The notes below the pieces were generated by a model. The model was not told the origin of the DNA. It was given only the letters and a program-made list of their open reading frames with translations, and did no database searches. A program made the position numbers and the translations under genes. Source: CAWIKY01 sp963836905 (GTDB lineage Bacteria > Pseudomonadota > Alphaproteobacteria > Caulobacterales > Hyphomonadaceae). From it: DNA of 64,000 bases. Where the stretch lies: the NCBI GenBank assembly GCA_963836905.1, contig CAWIKY010000006.1, positions 1,054,001-1,118,000 of the forward strand, written 5' to 3'. Positions 17,160 to 24,171 of this stretch are shown one piece after another; position 1 is the first letter of the stretch; the number at the start of each line of letters is the position of its first letter.

Positions 17160-18116
17160 TCACGTCGTCGTCGACGAGAGAATCTCCGCAAGCGGAATGT
17201 CGTACGTGCGGCCGCAGAACTGGCAGTCTGCTTCAAGCGTACGTCCATCGTCAGACATTTCGCGCAAACCGTCATCCGACATCGCCGAAAGTGTATCGGT
17301 AAGGCGTTCTTTCGAACATGTGCAGGCATCGGCGATCTTTACCGGAGCTTCGACACGTACCCCGTCCTCATGAAAAAGACGGTATAGCGCGCGGCCCGAA
17401 GAAATATCCGGATCAAGCAGTTCCACGTCTTCAAGCGTTTCAAATAGCGCCCGGGCGGTCGTCCAGTCGTCGGCAGTAGACCCTCTTGCCTCGTCGTCTG
17501 CCACTTTCTGAATCAAGGCTCCGCCAGCCCGCCAGACTGGCTCGGCACCTGCCGTCTTTATTTCACCAACAGCCAGTTGCACGCGCGTCGGGATTTGCTC
17601 GGACTGCGCAAAATAGTGCTCCGCGCAATCTGCCAAGGTTGCACCATCGAGGGGCACAAGTCCCTGGTATGGCTGGACCGAAGGATTATCCTGAAGGACG
17701 ATAATGCCAAGCACGCCCTTTCCGAACACCTGTCTTGGATGCGGGCGTTCGCCCCGGTTCAGCCGCTCCAGTTTCGCCCAGGCGTCACGGTCGATACGTA
17801 AGTAGCCGCGCAGACGACCGCTGGTGTGGAACTCGGCAACCATCAGCCGGACAGGGCCGTTTCCTTCTGCCTGGACCGTCAAACGGGCATCGACCTTGAG
17901 CGATGCTCCGATCAACGTTGCCAGAACCAGCGCTTCGCCCAGCAGACGAGCGGCCTCCTTTGGATAGTCATGTCGTTTGAGAATGGCGTCTATCGTGTCC
18001 GGTCCCAGCCGGGTGATCCTTCCACGAACAGCCTGTCCCTCGATCTGGAAACTGGCAACCTGGTCGTCATCCGCTCCAAGTCGATCTACCAGCCCTGTCA
18101 GGTTTCCAGACACCAT
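17160..18116 (-). CDS. hslO: Redox-regulated chaperone Hsp33
   Basis: Hsp33 is a cytoplasmic holdase activated by oxidation. The 318 residues end in the zinc-switch cysteines CTCSKER and CQFCGRTYDIP (CxC then CxxC), which bind zinc when reduced and form disulfides under stress. It overlaps the end of argF by 19 bases, and the argD-argF-hslO order is typical of alphaproteobacteria. It converges on trkH with an 18-base gap. Confidence 0.95.
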   Translation of the reverse strand: MVSGNLTGLVDRLGADDDQVASFQIEGQAVRGRITRLGPDTIDAILKRHDYPKEAARLLGEALVLATLIGASLKVDARLTVQAEGNGPVRLMVAEFHTSGRLRGYLRIDRDAWAKLERLNRGERPHPRQVFGKGVLGIIVLQDNPSVQPYQGLVPLDGATLADCAEHYFAQSEQIPTRVQLAVGEIKTAGAEPVWRAGGALIQKVADDEARGSTADDWTTARALFETLEDVELLDPDISSGRALYRLFHEDGVRVEAPVKIADACTCSKERLTDTLSAMSDDGLREMSDDGRTLEADCQFCGRTYDIPLAEILSSTTT

Positions 18117-19018
18117 TTCAGTATTGCCTTTTGCGCGTGCAGCCGGTTCTCGGCTTCGTCGAATATCAGTGAGGCCGGGCCATCTATGACGTCTTCGGAG
18201 ACCTCCTCGCCGCGATGGGCAGGCAGGCAGTGAAGGAAATGCGCCGATGGAAGGGCTTCGCTCATCATCTGCGATGTCACCTGGAAAGGTGCAAGGTCTG
18301 AGAGACGGGTTTCTGCATCGCTGTCGCCCATGGAGACGAAGGTATCGGTAATGACGACATCAGCGCCCGAAACAGCCTCGGCCGCGCGATCATAGAGATC
18401 GATCCGTCCCTGCTGCGACCGTGCGCGTTCAACCCGGCGCTCGTCCGGCTCATATCCTTGAGGCGTAGCCATCGCCAGTGAGAAACCAAATTTTGGTGCC
18501 GCATCAACGAAACTGGCGGCAACATTGTTGCCGTCTCCAACCCAGGCCAGTCGCGCGCCATCCAGCGTTAGCCCGTGCTCCTCCAGCGTCTGCAGGTCTG
18601 CAAGGATCTGACACGGATGCGAACGGTCCGTCAGACCATTGATGACCGGAACACTTGCCGCAGCAGCAAAACGTTCGACATCGGTATGCCGATTGGCCCG
18701 GATCATCACCAGATCGACATAGCGCGACATTACATGGGCCGTGTCCTCGACCGTTTCGCCGCGGCCAAGCTGCATGTCGCCGGCTCCGGCAACGATTGTC
18801 GTTCCGCCGAGTTGGCGCATGCCGACATCGAAGGACAGACGGGTCCGTGTGGAGCTTTTCTCGAAAATCATCGCCAGAACATGACCGGCAAGCGGAACGT
18901 CACGATCAGGCTTGCCTTTGGGCCAGCCCTTACGGGCAGCTTTCATGGCTTTGGCATCATCGAGAATTGCGCGCAGTTCGTACGCCGGAATGTCGGCCAG
19001 ATCGAGAAAATGCCGCAT
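18098..19018 (-). CDS. argF: Ornithine carbamoyltransferase ArgF
   Basis: The enzyme makes citrulline from ornithine and carbamoyl phosphate in arginine synthesis. Signatures are the carbamoyl-phosphate loop SSTRTRLSFDVG, DRSHPCQILADLQT and FLHCLPAHRGEEV. The start at 19018 (MRHFLDLADIPAYE) gives 306 residues, a normal length, with a 7-base gap to argD; longer in-frame starts would run into argD. Confidence 0.96.
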   Translation of the reverse strand: MRHFLDLADIPAYELRAILDDAKAMKAARKGWPKGKPDRDVPLAGHVLAMIFEKSSTRTRLSFDVGMRQLGGTTIVAGAGDMQLGRGETVEDTAHVMSRYVDLVMIRANRHTDVERFAAAASVPVINGLTDRSHPCQILADLQTLEEHGLTLDGARLAWVGDGNNVAASFVDAAPKFGFSLAMATPQGYEPDERRVERARSQQGRIDLYDRAAEAVSGADVVITDTFVSMGDSDAETRLSDLAPFQVTSQMMSEALPSAHFLHCLPAHRGEEVSEDVIDGPASLIFDEAENRLHAQKAILKWCLET

Positions 19019-19025
19019 GCCGTAT

Positions 19026-20213
19026 CTAGCCAGCATCTGGCGGCGGAAGCTTCGCCAGGCAGGTATCGAGAATAGACACCGCCTCGCGGGCATCTTCCGC
19101 CGTCAGGACAAGTGGCGGGGCCAGACGGAGCACGTTCTCTCCGGCGACGCCGACAAGAAGTCTGTGTTCACGTGCAAGGTTCTGCAGCGGCTTAGGTGCC
19201 ATCCGCATCTTGAGGCCCATCAAGAGCCCCTTGCCTCGTACCTCTTCCACGTGATCCGGATACCGATCCTTCAGGCTCGCCAGTCCCTGTTTCAACGAAT
19301 TCGAAACGTCGCGGACACCTTCGAGAAAACCCTCTTCGGTCAGAACATCCCAGACAACATTGCCCACGGCCATGGCCAGCGGGTTTCCGCCATAGGTCGA
19401 GCCATGCGAGCCGGGCTGCATGACTATTCCCGTCTTCTCTGTCGCCAGACAGGCTCCAAGCGGGAAACCGCCACCGACGCCTTTCGCGACCGCCATGATA
19501 TCTGGAGCAGCATCCTTGGCCCAGTCATGCGCGAACAACTTGCCGGTCCGTCCTGCGCCGCACTGGACTTCGTCATAGATGAGAAGGGTGCCGGTTTCAT
19601 CGCAGAGCTTGCGCAGTTCGGTCAGACAGAATTCCGGGATAGCGCGTACGCCGCCTTCACCCTGGACCGGTTCCACGAATACAGCGCAGGTCTTGTTGGT
19701 GATCGCGGCTTTCAAGGCGTCGTGGTCGCCGAACTCCAGCTGTGTGAATCCCGGAAGCTGCGGCCCGAAACCTTCCAGGTAGTTCGGGTTACCGCCGGCA
19801 TTGATTGCCGCATACGACCTGCCGTGAAAGGCGCCAGTGAAGGTGACAATGTCCAGCCGGTCCGGTTCGCCGTTCTTATAGTGATACTTGCGGGCGGTCT
19901 TCAGAGCACATTCGACCGCTTCGGTGCCGGAATTGGTGAAGAATACGCGGTCAGCAAAGGTATCAGCGCAATAGCGCTCGGCCAGCCGTTCACCTTCCGG
20001 AACACGGAACATGTTCGAAAGATGCCAGACCTTCTCTGCCTGGCGGGTCAGAGCCTCGACCATTCGCGGGTGTGCATGACCGAGACCGTTGACCGCGATG
20101 CCTGCAATGCAATCCAGGTAAGACGTGTCGTCTTCGGTAAAAAGACGAACGCCTTCACCACGCACGAAAACTTCGGCAGGCGGGGCGTAGACGGGCATGA
20201 TGGCTTCGCGCAA
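19026..20213 (-). CDS. argD: Acetylornithine/succinyl-DAP aminotransferase ArgD
   Basis: This class III PLP aminotransferase acts in arginine synthesis (N-acetylornithine) and often in lysine synthesis. The 395 residues contain FFTNSGTEAVECALKTARK, the aspartate motif LLIYDEVQCGAGRTGK and the PLP-lysine AVAKGVGGGFPLGA. An alternative start five codons later (20198, MPVYAPPAEV) is equally plausible. It is the first gene of argD-argF-hslO, with 76 bases of upstream sequence. Confidence 0.95.
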   Translation of the reverse strand: MREAIMPVYAPPAEVFVRGEGVRLFTEDDTSYLDCIAGIAVNGLGHAHPRMVEALTRQAEKVWHLSNMFRVPEGERLAERYCADTFADRVFFTNSGTEAVECALKTARKYHYKNGEPDRLDIVTFTGAFHGRSYAAINAGGNPNYLEGFGPQLPGFTQLEFGDHDALKAAITNKTCAVFVEPVQGEGGVRAIPEFCLTELRKLCDETGTLLIYDEVQCGAGRTGKLFAHDWAKDAAPDIMAVAKGVGGGFPLGACLATEKTGIVMQPGSHGSTYGGNPLAMAVGNVVWDVLTEEGFLEGVRDVSNSLKQGLASLKDRYPDHVEEVRGKGLLMGLKMRMAPKPLQNLAREHRLLVGVAGENVLRLAPPLVLTAEDAREAVSILDTCLAKLPPPDAG

Positions 20214-20289
20214 GAGAAAGCTCCTTCAAGGGTTCAGAGGTCGAAGTCGGGCTATCTGTTTAGGCTGAATTGTCAATGACCGCGCACGT

Positions 20290-21129
20290 TCAGGCCTTCA
20301 GCTTGTAGCCCGATCGCAGCATGAGCCAGGTACCGCTGCAGGCTGCAAGCGTGAGAACGAAGCTGTAAACGACACCGATCATCAGGTTGGAATTTGCTTC
20401 ACCCAGAAAGCCGTAACGAAACCCGTCGATCAGATAGAAGAACGGATCGACGTGAGCGAGCGCCAGGAAAGGGCCTTCAAGTACATTGATGTCGTAAAAT
20501 GTGCCGGACAGGAAGGTCAGTGGAACGATGACGAAGTTCGTTATGGCCGCCAGATGATCGAACTTGTCCGCCCAGATACCACCCATCGCGCCAATTGCTG
20601 CCAGCAGGATCGAGGCCATCGATCCGAACCAGAGAATGGCCCAGAGGTGTCGTATCTGCAGATCGGCCAGACCCGAGAAGTGGATGAACACGGCTGTCAG
20701 GACCGCCACCAGAAAACCGCGCGTTGCCGCTCCGCCGATAAAGCCAAGGGTGAGTTCCAGCGGGCTGAGGGGCGGCATCAGGAAGTCCACGGTGTTGCCC
20801 TGCACCTTCGAAATGGTGAGCGAGGACGAGGTGTTCTGGAAGGCATTCTGAAGGATCGTCATGATCACTAGGCCGGGTGCGAGAAAGTTCTCGTATGCGA
20901 TCCCGGCGAAGTCACCGCTGAGATCGCCGCGATTGCCGAAGGCGAGCTTGAACACCGTCATCAGCAGGAGCGTGGAGACGACCGGTGCCAGCAAGGTTTG
21001 CATCCAGACCTTTATGAAGCGCCCAACCTCGCGGCGATAAAGGGTGGCAAGTCCCAGCCAGTTCAACAGGCCAAAACGGCGGGGGTCTTCGATTGCGATG
21101 CGGCGCGATGCGGCAGGTGTATCAGTCAT
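20290..21129 (-). CDS. ABC-2 type transporter permease
   Basis: This 279-residue membrane protein has an N-terminal cytoplasmic stretch and about six hydrophobic segments, ending GTWLMLRSGYKLKA. The region SKVQGNTVDFLMPPLSPLE before a transmembrane helix fits ABC-2 (YadH-like) exporter permeases. Its substrate is unknown. Such permeases work with a separate ATPase, but neither neighbour encodes one: argD lies downstream and gcrA is divergent. The ATPase must be elsewhere on the genome. Confidence 0.85.
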   Translation of the reverse strand: MTDTPAASRRIAIEDPRRFGLLNWLGLATLYRREVGRFIKVWMQTLLAPVVSTLLLMTVFKLAFGNRGDLSGDFAGIAYENFLAPGLVIMTILQNAFQNTSSSLTISKVQGNTVDFLMPPLSPLELTLGFIGGAATRGFLVAVLTAVFIHFSGLADLQIRHLWAILWFGSMASILLAAIGAMGGIWADKFDHLAAITNFVIVPLTFLSGTFYDINVLEGPFLALAHVDPFFYLIDGFRYGFLGEANSNLMIGVVYSFVLTLAACSGTWLMLRSGYKLKA

Positions 21130-21170
21130 CCGGGCTTTCTACTCCTGTCGGCTGCGAAAGACGAGCCTGT

Positions 21171-21219
21171 GATTCTATCCACACCTTATCCCCGAATCGG
21201 GGTCACTAGATGTGGATTA
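21171..21219. promoter_or_regulatory. gcrA/permease divergent control region: two GANTC sites and two DnaA-box-like 9-mers
   Basis: The region contains GATTC (21171-21175) and GAATC (21194-21198), the recognition sequence of the CcrM methylase. The second site sits at the centre of a perfect 13-bp palindrome CCCCGAATCGGGG (21190-21202). CTATCCACA (21175-21183) and TGTGGATTA (21211-21219, reverse strand) each match the DnaA box TTATCCACA at 8 of 9 positions. In Caulobacter, DnaA activates gcrA and GcrA acts at methylated GANTC promoters; a similar circuit here is inference. Confidence 0.45.
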
Positions 21220-21348
21220 CTCCATTCGGGCGCCTGTCAGCATCTTGTGTCTGGTGTTCGTCCGGATACGATATGTAGGTGGTCGGTTGCTTTCGGGCAG
21301 TACCGGCGGACAAGATATTGATTTAACGCATTCGAGCAGGAGGCGGCA

Positions 21349-21870
21349 ATGAGCTGGACGGAAGAACGGGTCGAGACCTTGAAAAAGCTGTGGACAGAAG
21401 GTCACAGCGCCAGCCAGATTGCCAAGGAGCTTGGAGGCGTTACCCGCAACGCGGTAATTGGAAAAGTGCATAGACTGGGCCTTTCAGGCCGGGCAACGCC
21501 GTCCCGCCCGGTCAAGCGACCCACACGCCTTGTCAGACCGAAGCCTGCAACCGTTGTCGCCACACCGGACGTTCCGAAAGAAGAAGACGTCGCCGCGCCG
21601 GTAAAGGCGCCATCGGTTCCGGCCCGCGCAAATGGCAGCCTTGCGCCCATCGCGCTGGAGAACGGCGAGACCGCAACGGTACTGAACATCAAGGATTCGA
21701 TGTGCAAGTGGCCCATTGGCGATCCGGCGGATGCGAGTTTTGCGTTCTGTGGTCGCGCGTCACCGGGCGGGCCGTACTGCTCAGAACACGCAAAGCTCGC
21801 CTTTCAGCCGCAGAAGAAGCGAACACGTGCGACAGCCAGCTATTCCGGCAGCCGCCGCGCGCACGGTTAG
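21349..21870 (+). CDS. gcrA: GcrA cell cycle regulator
   Basis: GcrA is an alphaproteobacterial transcription cofactor that binds sigma70-RNA polymerase and methylated GANTC promoters to drive cell-cycle genes. The N-terminal helix-turn-helix MSWTEERVETLKKLWTEG, SASQIAKELGG and TRNAVIGKVHRLGLSGRA is the family hallmark. A proline/alanine linker (about 50-100) leads to the C-terminal sigma-interacting domain CKWPIGDPADASFAFCGR and PYCSEHAKLAFQ, with its conserved cysteines. The length of 173 residues is normal. A strong AGGAGGC lies 6-12 bases upstream of the ATG. Confidence 0.96.
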   Translation: MSWTEERVETLKKLWTEGHSASQIAKELGGVTRNAVIGKVHRLGLSGRATPSRPVKRPTRLVRPKPATVVATPDVPKEEDVAAPVKAPSVPARANGSLAPIALENGETATVLNIKDSMCKWPIGDPADASFAFCGRASPGGPYCSEHAKLAFQPQKKRTRATASYSGSRRAHG

Positions 21871-21900
21871 TCATCGCTGTGCGTTTGCACGGGTGACTAA
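21867..21900. terminator. Two-tier stem-loop between gcrA and algH
   Basis: TTAGTCA (21867-21873) pairs with TGACTAA (21894-21900), enclosing a second stem, GTGC (21879-21882) with GCAC (21887-21890), and a GTTT loop. The outer arm includes the gcrA stop codon. There is no long T tract on either side, so it may be a weak bidirectional terminator between convergent genes or only an mRNA-end structure. Confidence 0.4.
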
Positions 21901-21919
21901 GGAGGGGACGTGCGTCCGG

Positions 21920-22495
21920 TCAGGCCTGGCCGGTCAATCCGGACGGTAGCTGATCCGGACGCACGCCTATCCGTTCCAGTGCGCGGACCCACTTGGCGTC
22001 GAAGTCTGTATCGAAAACGATAGCTTCGTCAGCATCCGCGACCAGCCAAACATTCTGACGGATCTCGTTCTCAAGCTGGTCGGGCCCCCAGCCGGCGTAA
22101 CCGAGTGAAAGGCGCGATCGCGCTGGCGCATTCGAGGTGGCGAGAGACTCCAATACTTGGCGCGTCGCAGTCAGCCGCAGACCATCGGCAACCGGCAAGG
22201 TCGCGCCGACGCTTTCGAAATCATCGCTGTGAAGGACAAATCCGCGATCGGCTCCGACCGGTCCGCCGATCAGGACCGGACCATCTGGAAGCTCGCCATC
22301 ATTCTCCGCGTCAACGTCGAGTTGTTGCAGCAACTCCTGGAGGCCGAGGTTGTCTGCCACACGGTTCAGCACGATCCCCATGGCGTGGTCCTCGTTGTGG
22401 ACGCAGACAAGAACGACACTACGGTCGAAACGGTCATCGCCAATGCCAGGCATTGCGATCAGTAATTTACCGGTCAGTCCGTTCTCGCCTGTCAT
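21920..22495 (-). CDS. YqgE/AlgH family protein (DUF179)
   Basis: This 191-residue protein belongs to the YqgE/AlgH family, whose biochemical role is unknown (AlgH was linked to alginate regulation in Pseudomonas). Visible signatures are LTGKLLIAMPGIGDDRFDRS, AMGIVLNR, GGPVGADRGFVLHS and YAGWGPDQLENEI. The start at 22495 (MTGENGLTGK) gives the usual N-terminus; an in-frame start 17 codons upstream adds an atypical basic stretch and is less likely. It converges on gcrA. Confidence 0.92.
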   Translation of the reverse strand: MTGENGLTGKLLIAMPGIGDDRFDRSVVLVCVHNEDHAMGIVLNRVADNLGLQELLQQLDVDAENDGELPDGPVLIGGPVGADRGFVLHSDDFESVGATLPVADGLRLTATRQVLESLATSNAPARSRLSLGYAGWGPDQLENEIRQNVWLVADADEAIVFDTDFDAKWVRALERIGVRPDQLPSGLTGQA

Positions 22496-22650
22496 ACCTG
22501 CTCCCGCCTTCAGGGCCTGTTGTCTCCTGATATGTCGATGTTGCAAGGGCCATAGACAGCGATCTCACGAATTTGAAACCATGTGGCACTTTGGAGGCAC
22601 AGACTCAGTCCCTATTTCAACGATGCCCAGACACAAAAATGGAGACACAG

Positions 22651-23133
22651 ATGACTATCAATACCGGCGACAAGATACCCGATGCCACGCTCATGCACAT
22701 GACCGAGAACGGCCCCGAACCCGTTCATGCAAAAGACTTTTTTGCCCAGAAGAAGGTCGCATTGTTTGCTGTTCCCGGCGCGTTTACCCCGACCTGTTCG
22801 GTCAAGCACCTGCCCGGCTTCAAGGACAAGGCAGATGATCTGCGCGCAAAGGGCGTCAACGCGATCGCGTGTCTGTCAGTCAACGACGTGTTCGTTATGG
22901 ACGCATGGGGCAAGAACCAGAATGTCGGCGAAGACGTCATTATGCTGGCAGATGGCAATGGCGAGTTCACAAAGGCGTTGGGGCTTGAAATGGACGGCAC
23001 CGGCTTCGGTATGGGACACCGCTCGAAGCGTTATTCCATGGTTGTCGACGACGGAACGGTCACGCAGCTGAACGTCGAGGATGGCGGCGAGTTCAAGGTT
23101 TCCAGCGCAGACTACATGCTGGGTCAGATGTAG
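22651..23133 (+). CDS. Peroxiredoxin, Prx5/AhpE-like redoxin
   Basis: This 160-residue thiol peroxidase has the Prx5-subfamily active site VPGAFTPTCSVKHLPGF, with the peroxidatic cysteine in PTCS. It probably reduces hydrogen peroxide or organic hydroperoxides using glutathione or thioredoxin. The start ATG 22651 follows GGAGACACAG; an upstream in-frame start lacks a ribosome site and adds a non-family extension. A strong terminator follows 50 bases after the stop. The 155 bases to algH hold both divergent promoters. Confidence 0.94.
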   Translation: MTINTGDKIPDATLMHMTENGPEPVHAKDFFAQKKVALFAVPGAFTPTCSVKHLPGFKDKADDLRAKGVNAIACLSVNDVFVMDAWGKNQNVGEDVIMLADGNGEFTKALGLEMDGTGFGMGHRSKRYSMVVDDGTVTQLNVEDGGEFKVSSADYMLGQM

Positions 23134-23182
23134 GTCCGGACCCGCAGACGCTCAAACGTAATCAAGCCGTAGAAACATCTGC

Positions 23183-23214
23183 AAACCTCTTCCGCCCGGC
23201 GGAAGAGGTTTTTT
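23183..23214 (+). terminator. Rho-independent terminator after the peroxiredoxin gene
   Basis: A perfect 13-bp stem (AAACCTCTTCCGC at 23183-23195 with GCGGAAGAGGTTT at 23199-23211) with loop CCG runs into a T tract to 23214. This is one of the clearest intrinsic terminators in the window and isolates the peroxiredoxin from the regulated module downstream. Confidence 0.92.
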
Positions 23215-23234
23215 CGTACGTCAATCTCGTTTCC

Positions 23235-23249
23235 TTGTCATGTAGACAA
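23235..23249. promoter_or_regulatory. Short inverted repeat upstream of the XRE module
   Basis: TTGTC-ATGTA-GACAA is a 15-base dyad (5-bp arms) about 20 bases upstream of the candidate -35 element. It shares the TGTCATGT core with the larger palindrome at 23301, so both could be bound by the same regulator. This is an inference from sequence similarity. Confidence 0.35.
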
Positions 23250-23268
23250 AACTTTTTGTAAGCCGTGC

Positions 23269-23297
23269 TTGACAAAGATGTCGTTTATCGCAATGTA
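23269..23297 (+). promoter_or_regulatory. Candidate promoter of the peptide/XRE/membrane-protein module
   Basis: A consensus -35 TTGACA (23269-23274) is followed after 17 bases by AATGTA (23292-23297), a weak -10. The 25-base palindrome starts 4 bases later, where a repressor would block initiation. The -35 match is good and the -10 match is poor. Confidence 0.4.
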
Positions 23298-23300
23298 AGG

Positions 23301-23325
23301 TACACATGACATTATGTCATGTGTA
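23301..23325. promoter_or_regulatory. Perfect 25-base palindromic operator
   Basis: The arms TACACATGACAT (23301-23312) and ATGTCATGTGTA (23314-23325) are exact reverse complements around one central base. The site lies just after a TTGACA element and 17 bases before the first small gene of the module. A dimeric HTH protein, most simply the XRE regulator encoded two genes on, is the likely ligand; that assignment is inference. Confidence 0.65.
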
Positions 23326-23341
23326 ATTGATAAGATGGAGC

Positions 23342-23464
23342 ATGGAAATGACTGATGTTTTTGCCCCGAAACCGCTCAGGACTGTTCTGGTTATAATTGG
23401 AGTCAGCCTTGTGTTTGCCTTTGCCGGATACGGCGTGGGGAAGTTCATTGCAGACGTCGGATAA
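23342..23464 (+). CDS. Small single-pass membrane peptide (40 aa), first gene of the XRE module
   Basis: This short frame encodes 40 residues with one hydrophobic helix (VLVIIGVSLVFAFAGYGVG, about residues 15-33) flanked by charged ends (N-terminal KPLR, C-terminal KFIADVG). A GGAG lies 3-6 bases upstream of ATG 23342; a second ATG two codons later has better spacing. It follows the palindrome directly and is 16 bases before the XRE gene. I do not recognise the family. Its reality rests on the ribosome site, composition and operon position. Confidence 0.6.
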   Translation: MEMTDVFAPKPLRTVLVIIGVSLVFAFAGYGVGKFIADVG

Positions 23465-23480
23465 CCGGCGACGCACGGAC

Positions 23481-23702
23481 GTGAAGAACCGTCTCAAGGT
23501 GTTGCGCGCGGAACGCGACTGGAGCCAGGCAGAACTGGCTGGTCGGCTCGATGTTTCAAGGCAGGCAGTCAACGCGGTCGAAACCGGCAAGCATGACCCG
23601 TCATTGCCTTTGGCGTTCCGGATCGCGCGCCTTTTCGACCAGCCAATCGAGGAGATTTTCGATGATGAATACGTTGCGAAAGAGCGACCCGACGAGCGAT
23701 GA
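23481..23702 (+). CDS. XRE-family HTH transcriptional regulator (73 aa)
   Basis: This minimal Cro/C1-type regulator consists almost only of the HTH domain: NRLKVLRAERDWSQAELAGR, DVSRQAVNAVETGKHDPSLP, then AFRIARLFDQPIEEIFDDEY. That ending is typical of the YozG-like small regulators that sit next to membrane proteins. GTG 23481 is chosen because it begins the domain directly (VKNRLKVLR). The following gene starts inside its 3' end (41-base overlap). It is the best candidate for binding the upstream palindrome and repressing its own operon. Confidence 0.88.
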   Translation: MKNRLKVLRAERDWSQAELAGRLDVSRQAVNAVETGKHDPSLPLAFRIARLFDQPIEEIFDDEYVAKERPDER

Positions 23703-24132
23703 CATGTCGCTTCGCGAAGGCGAGATGAAATTGAAGCGGAGGAACCGACGCCTGGTGCTTCTGTTTACGGCCCTGACGCTTTCAGGCGTAGCGTTCGGAT
23801 TCGCTATGGCCTGGATCGAACCGGAAGGGTCCGCGCCTTTGGAAAGCCGTCTCTCGATACCCGTTGCCATGGCGTTTGCCTTGCCGTGGGTCGGGATCAT
23901 GTTTGCTGGAACCCGGCTTTATGTCCGGAGGGCTGATGAGGTTTCCAGAAACAATAATCTGACGGCTGTGGCGACCGCCGGTGCGATTATCCTGCTGGGC
24001 TACCCCGTATGGATGCTGATGGCCCGCGCAGATCTGTTGCCTGAAGCAACCGCGCTCGGCGTCTATCTGGCGCTCTATCTCGCACTTGTTGTCGCTTATG
24101 GCTGGCGTGTGATCCGCCAGCGGTTCGGATAA
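23662..24132 (+). CDS. Four-helix membrane protein of unknown function, XRE-module partner
   Basis: The 156 residues contain four hydrophobic segments (roughly LVLLFTALTLSGVAFGFAMA, IPVAMAFALPWVGIMFAG, VATAGAIILLGYPVWMLM, VYLALYLALVVAYGWRVI) after a charged, lysine/arginine-rich N-terminus. ATG 23662 has GAGGAG about 8 bases upstream and overlaps the XRE gene by 41 bases, implying coupled translation. Small XRE regulators paired with membrane proteins of this size are widespread, but I cannot assign a named family or function. Confidence 0.8.
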   Translation: MMNTLRKSDPTSDDMSLREGEMKLKRRNRRLVLLFTALTLSGVAFGFAMAWIEPEGSAPLESRLSIPVAMAFALPWVGIMFAGTRLYVRRADEVSRNNNLTAVATAGAIILLGYPVWMLMARADLLPEATALGVYLALYLALVVAYGWRVIRQRFG

Positions 24133-24171
24133 TCGCGTACTCTTCCACAATACGAATTGAAAGGTTTACCC

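Noticed and set aside
18912..20279. Long open frame (455 codons) on the plus strand opposite argD and argF
   Set aside because: Both minus-strand genes have complete catalytic motifs; the plus-strand frame has no recognisable domain and no ribosome site.
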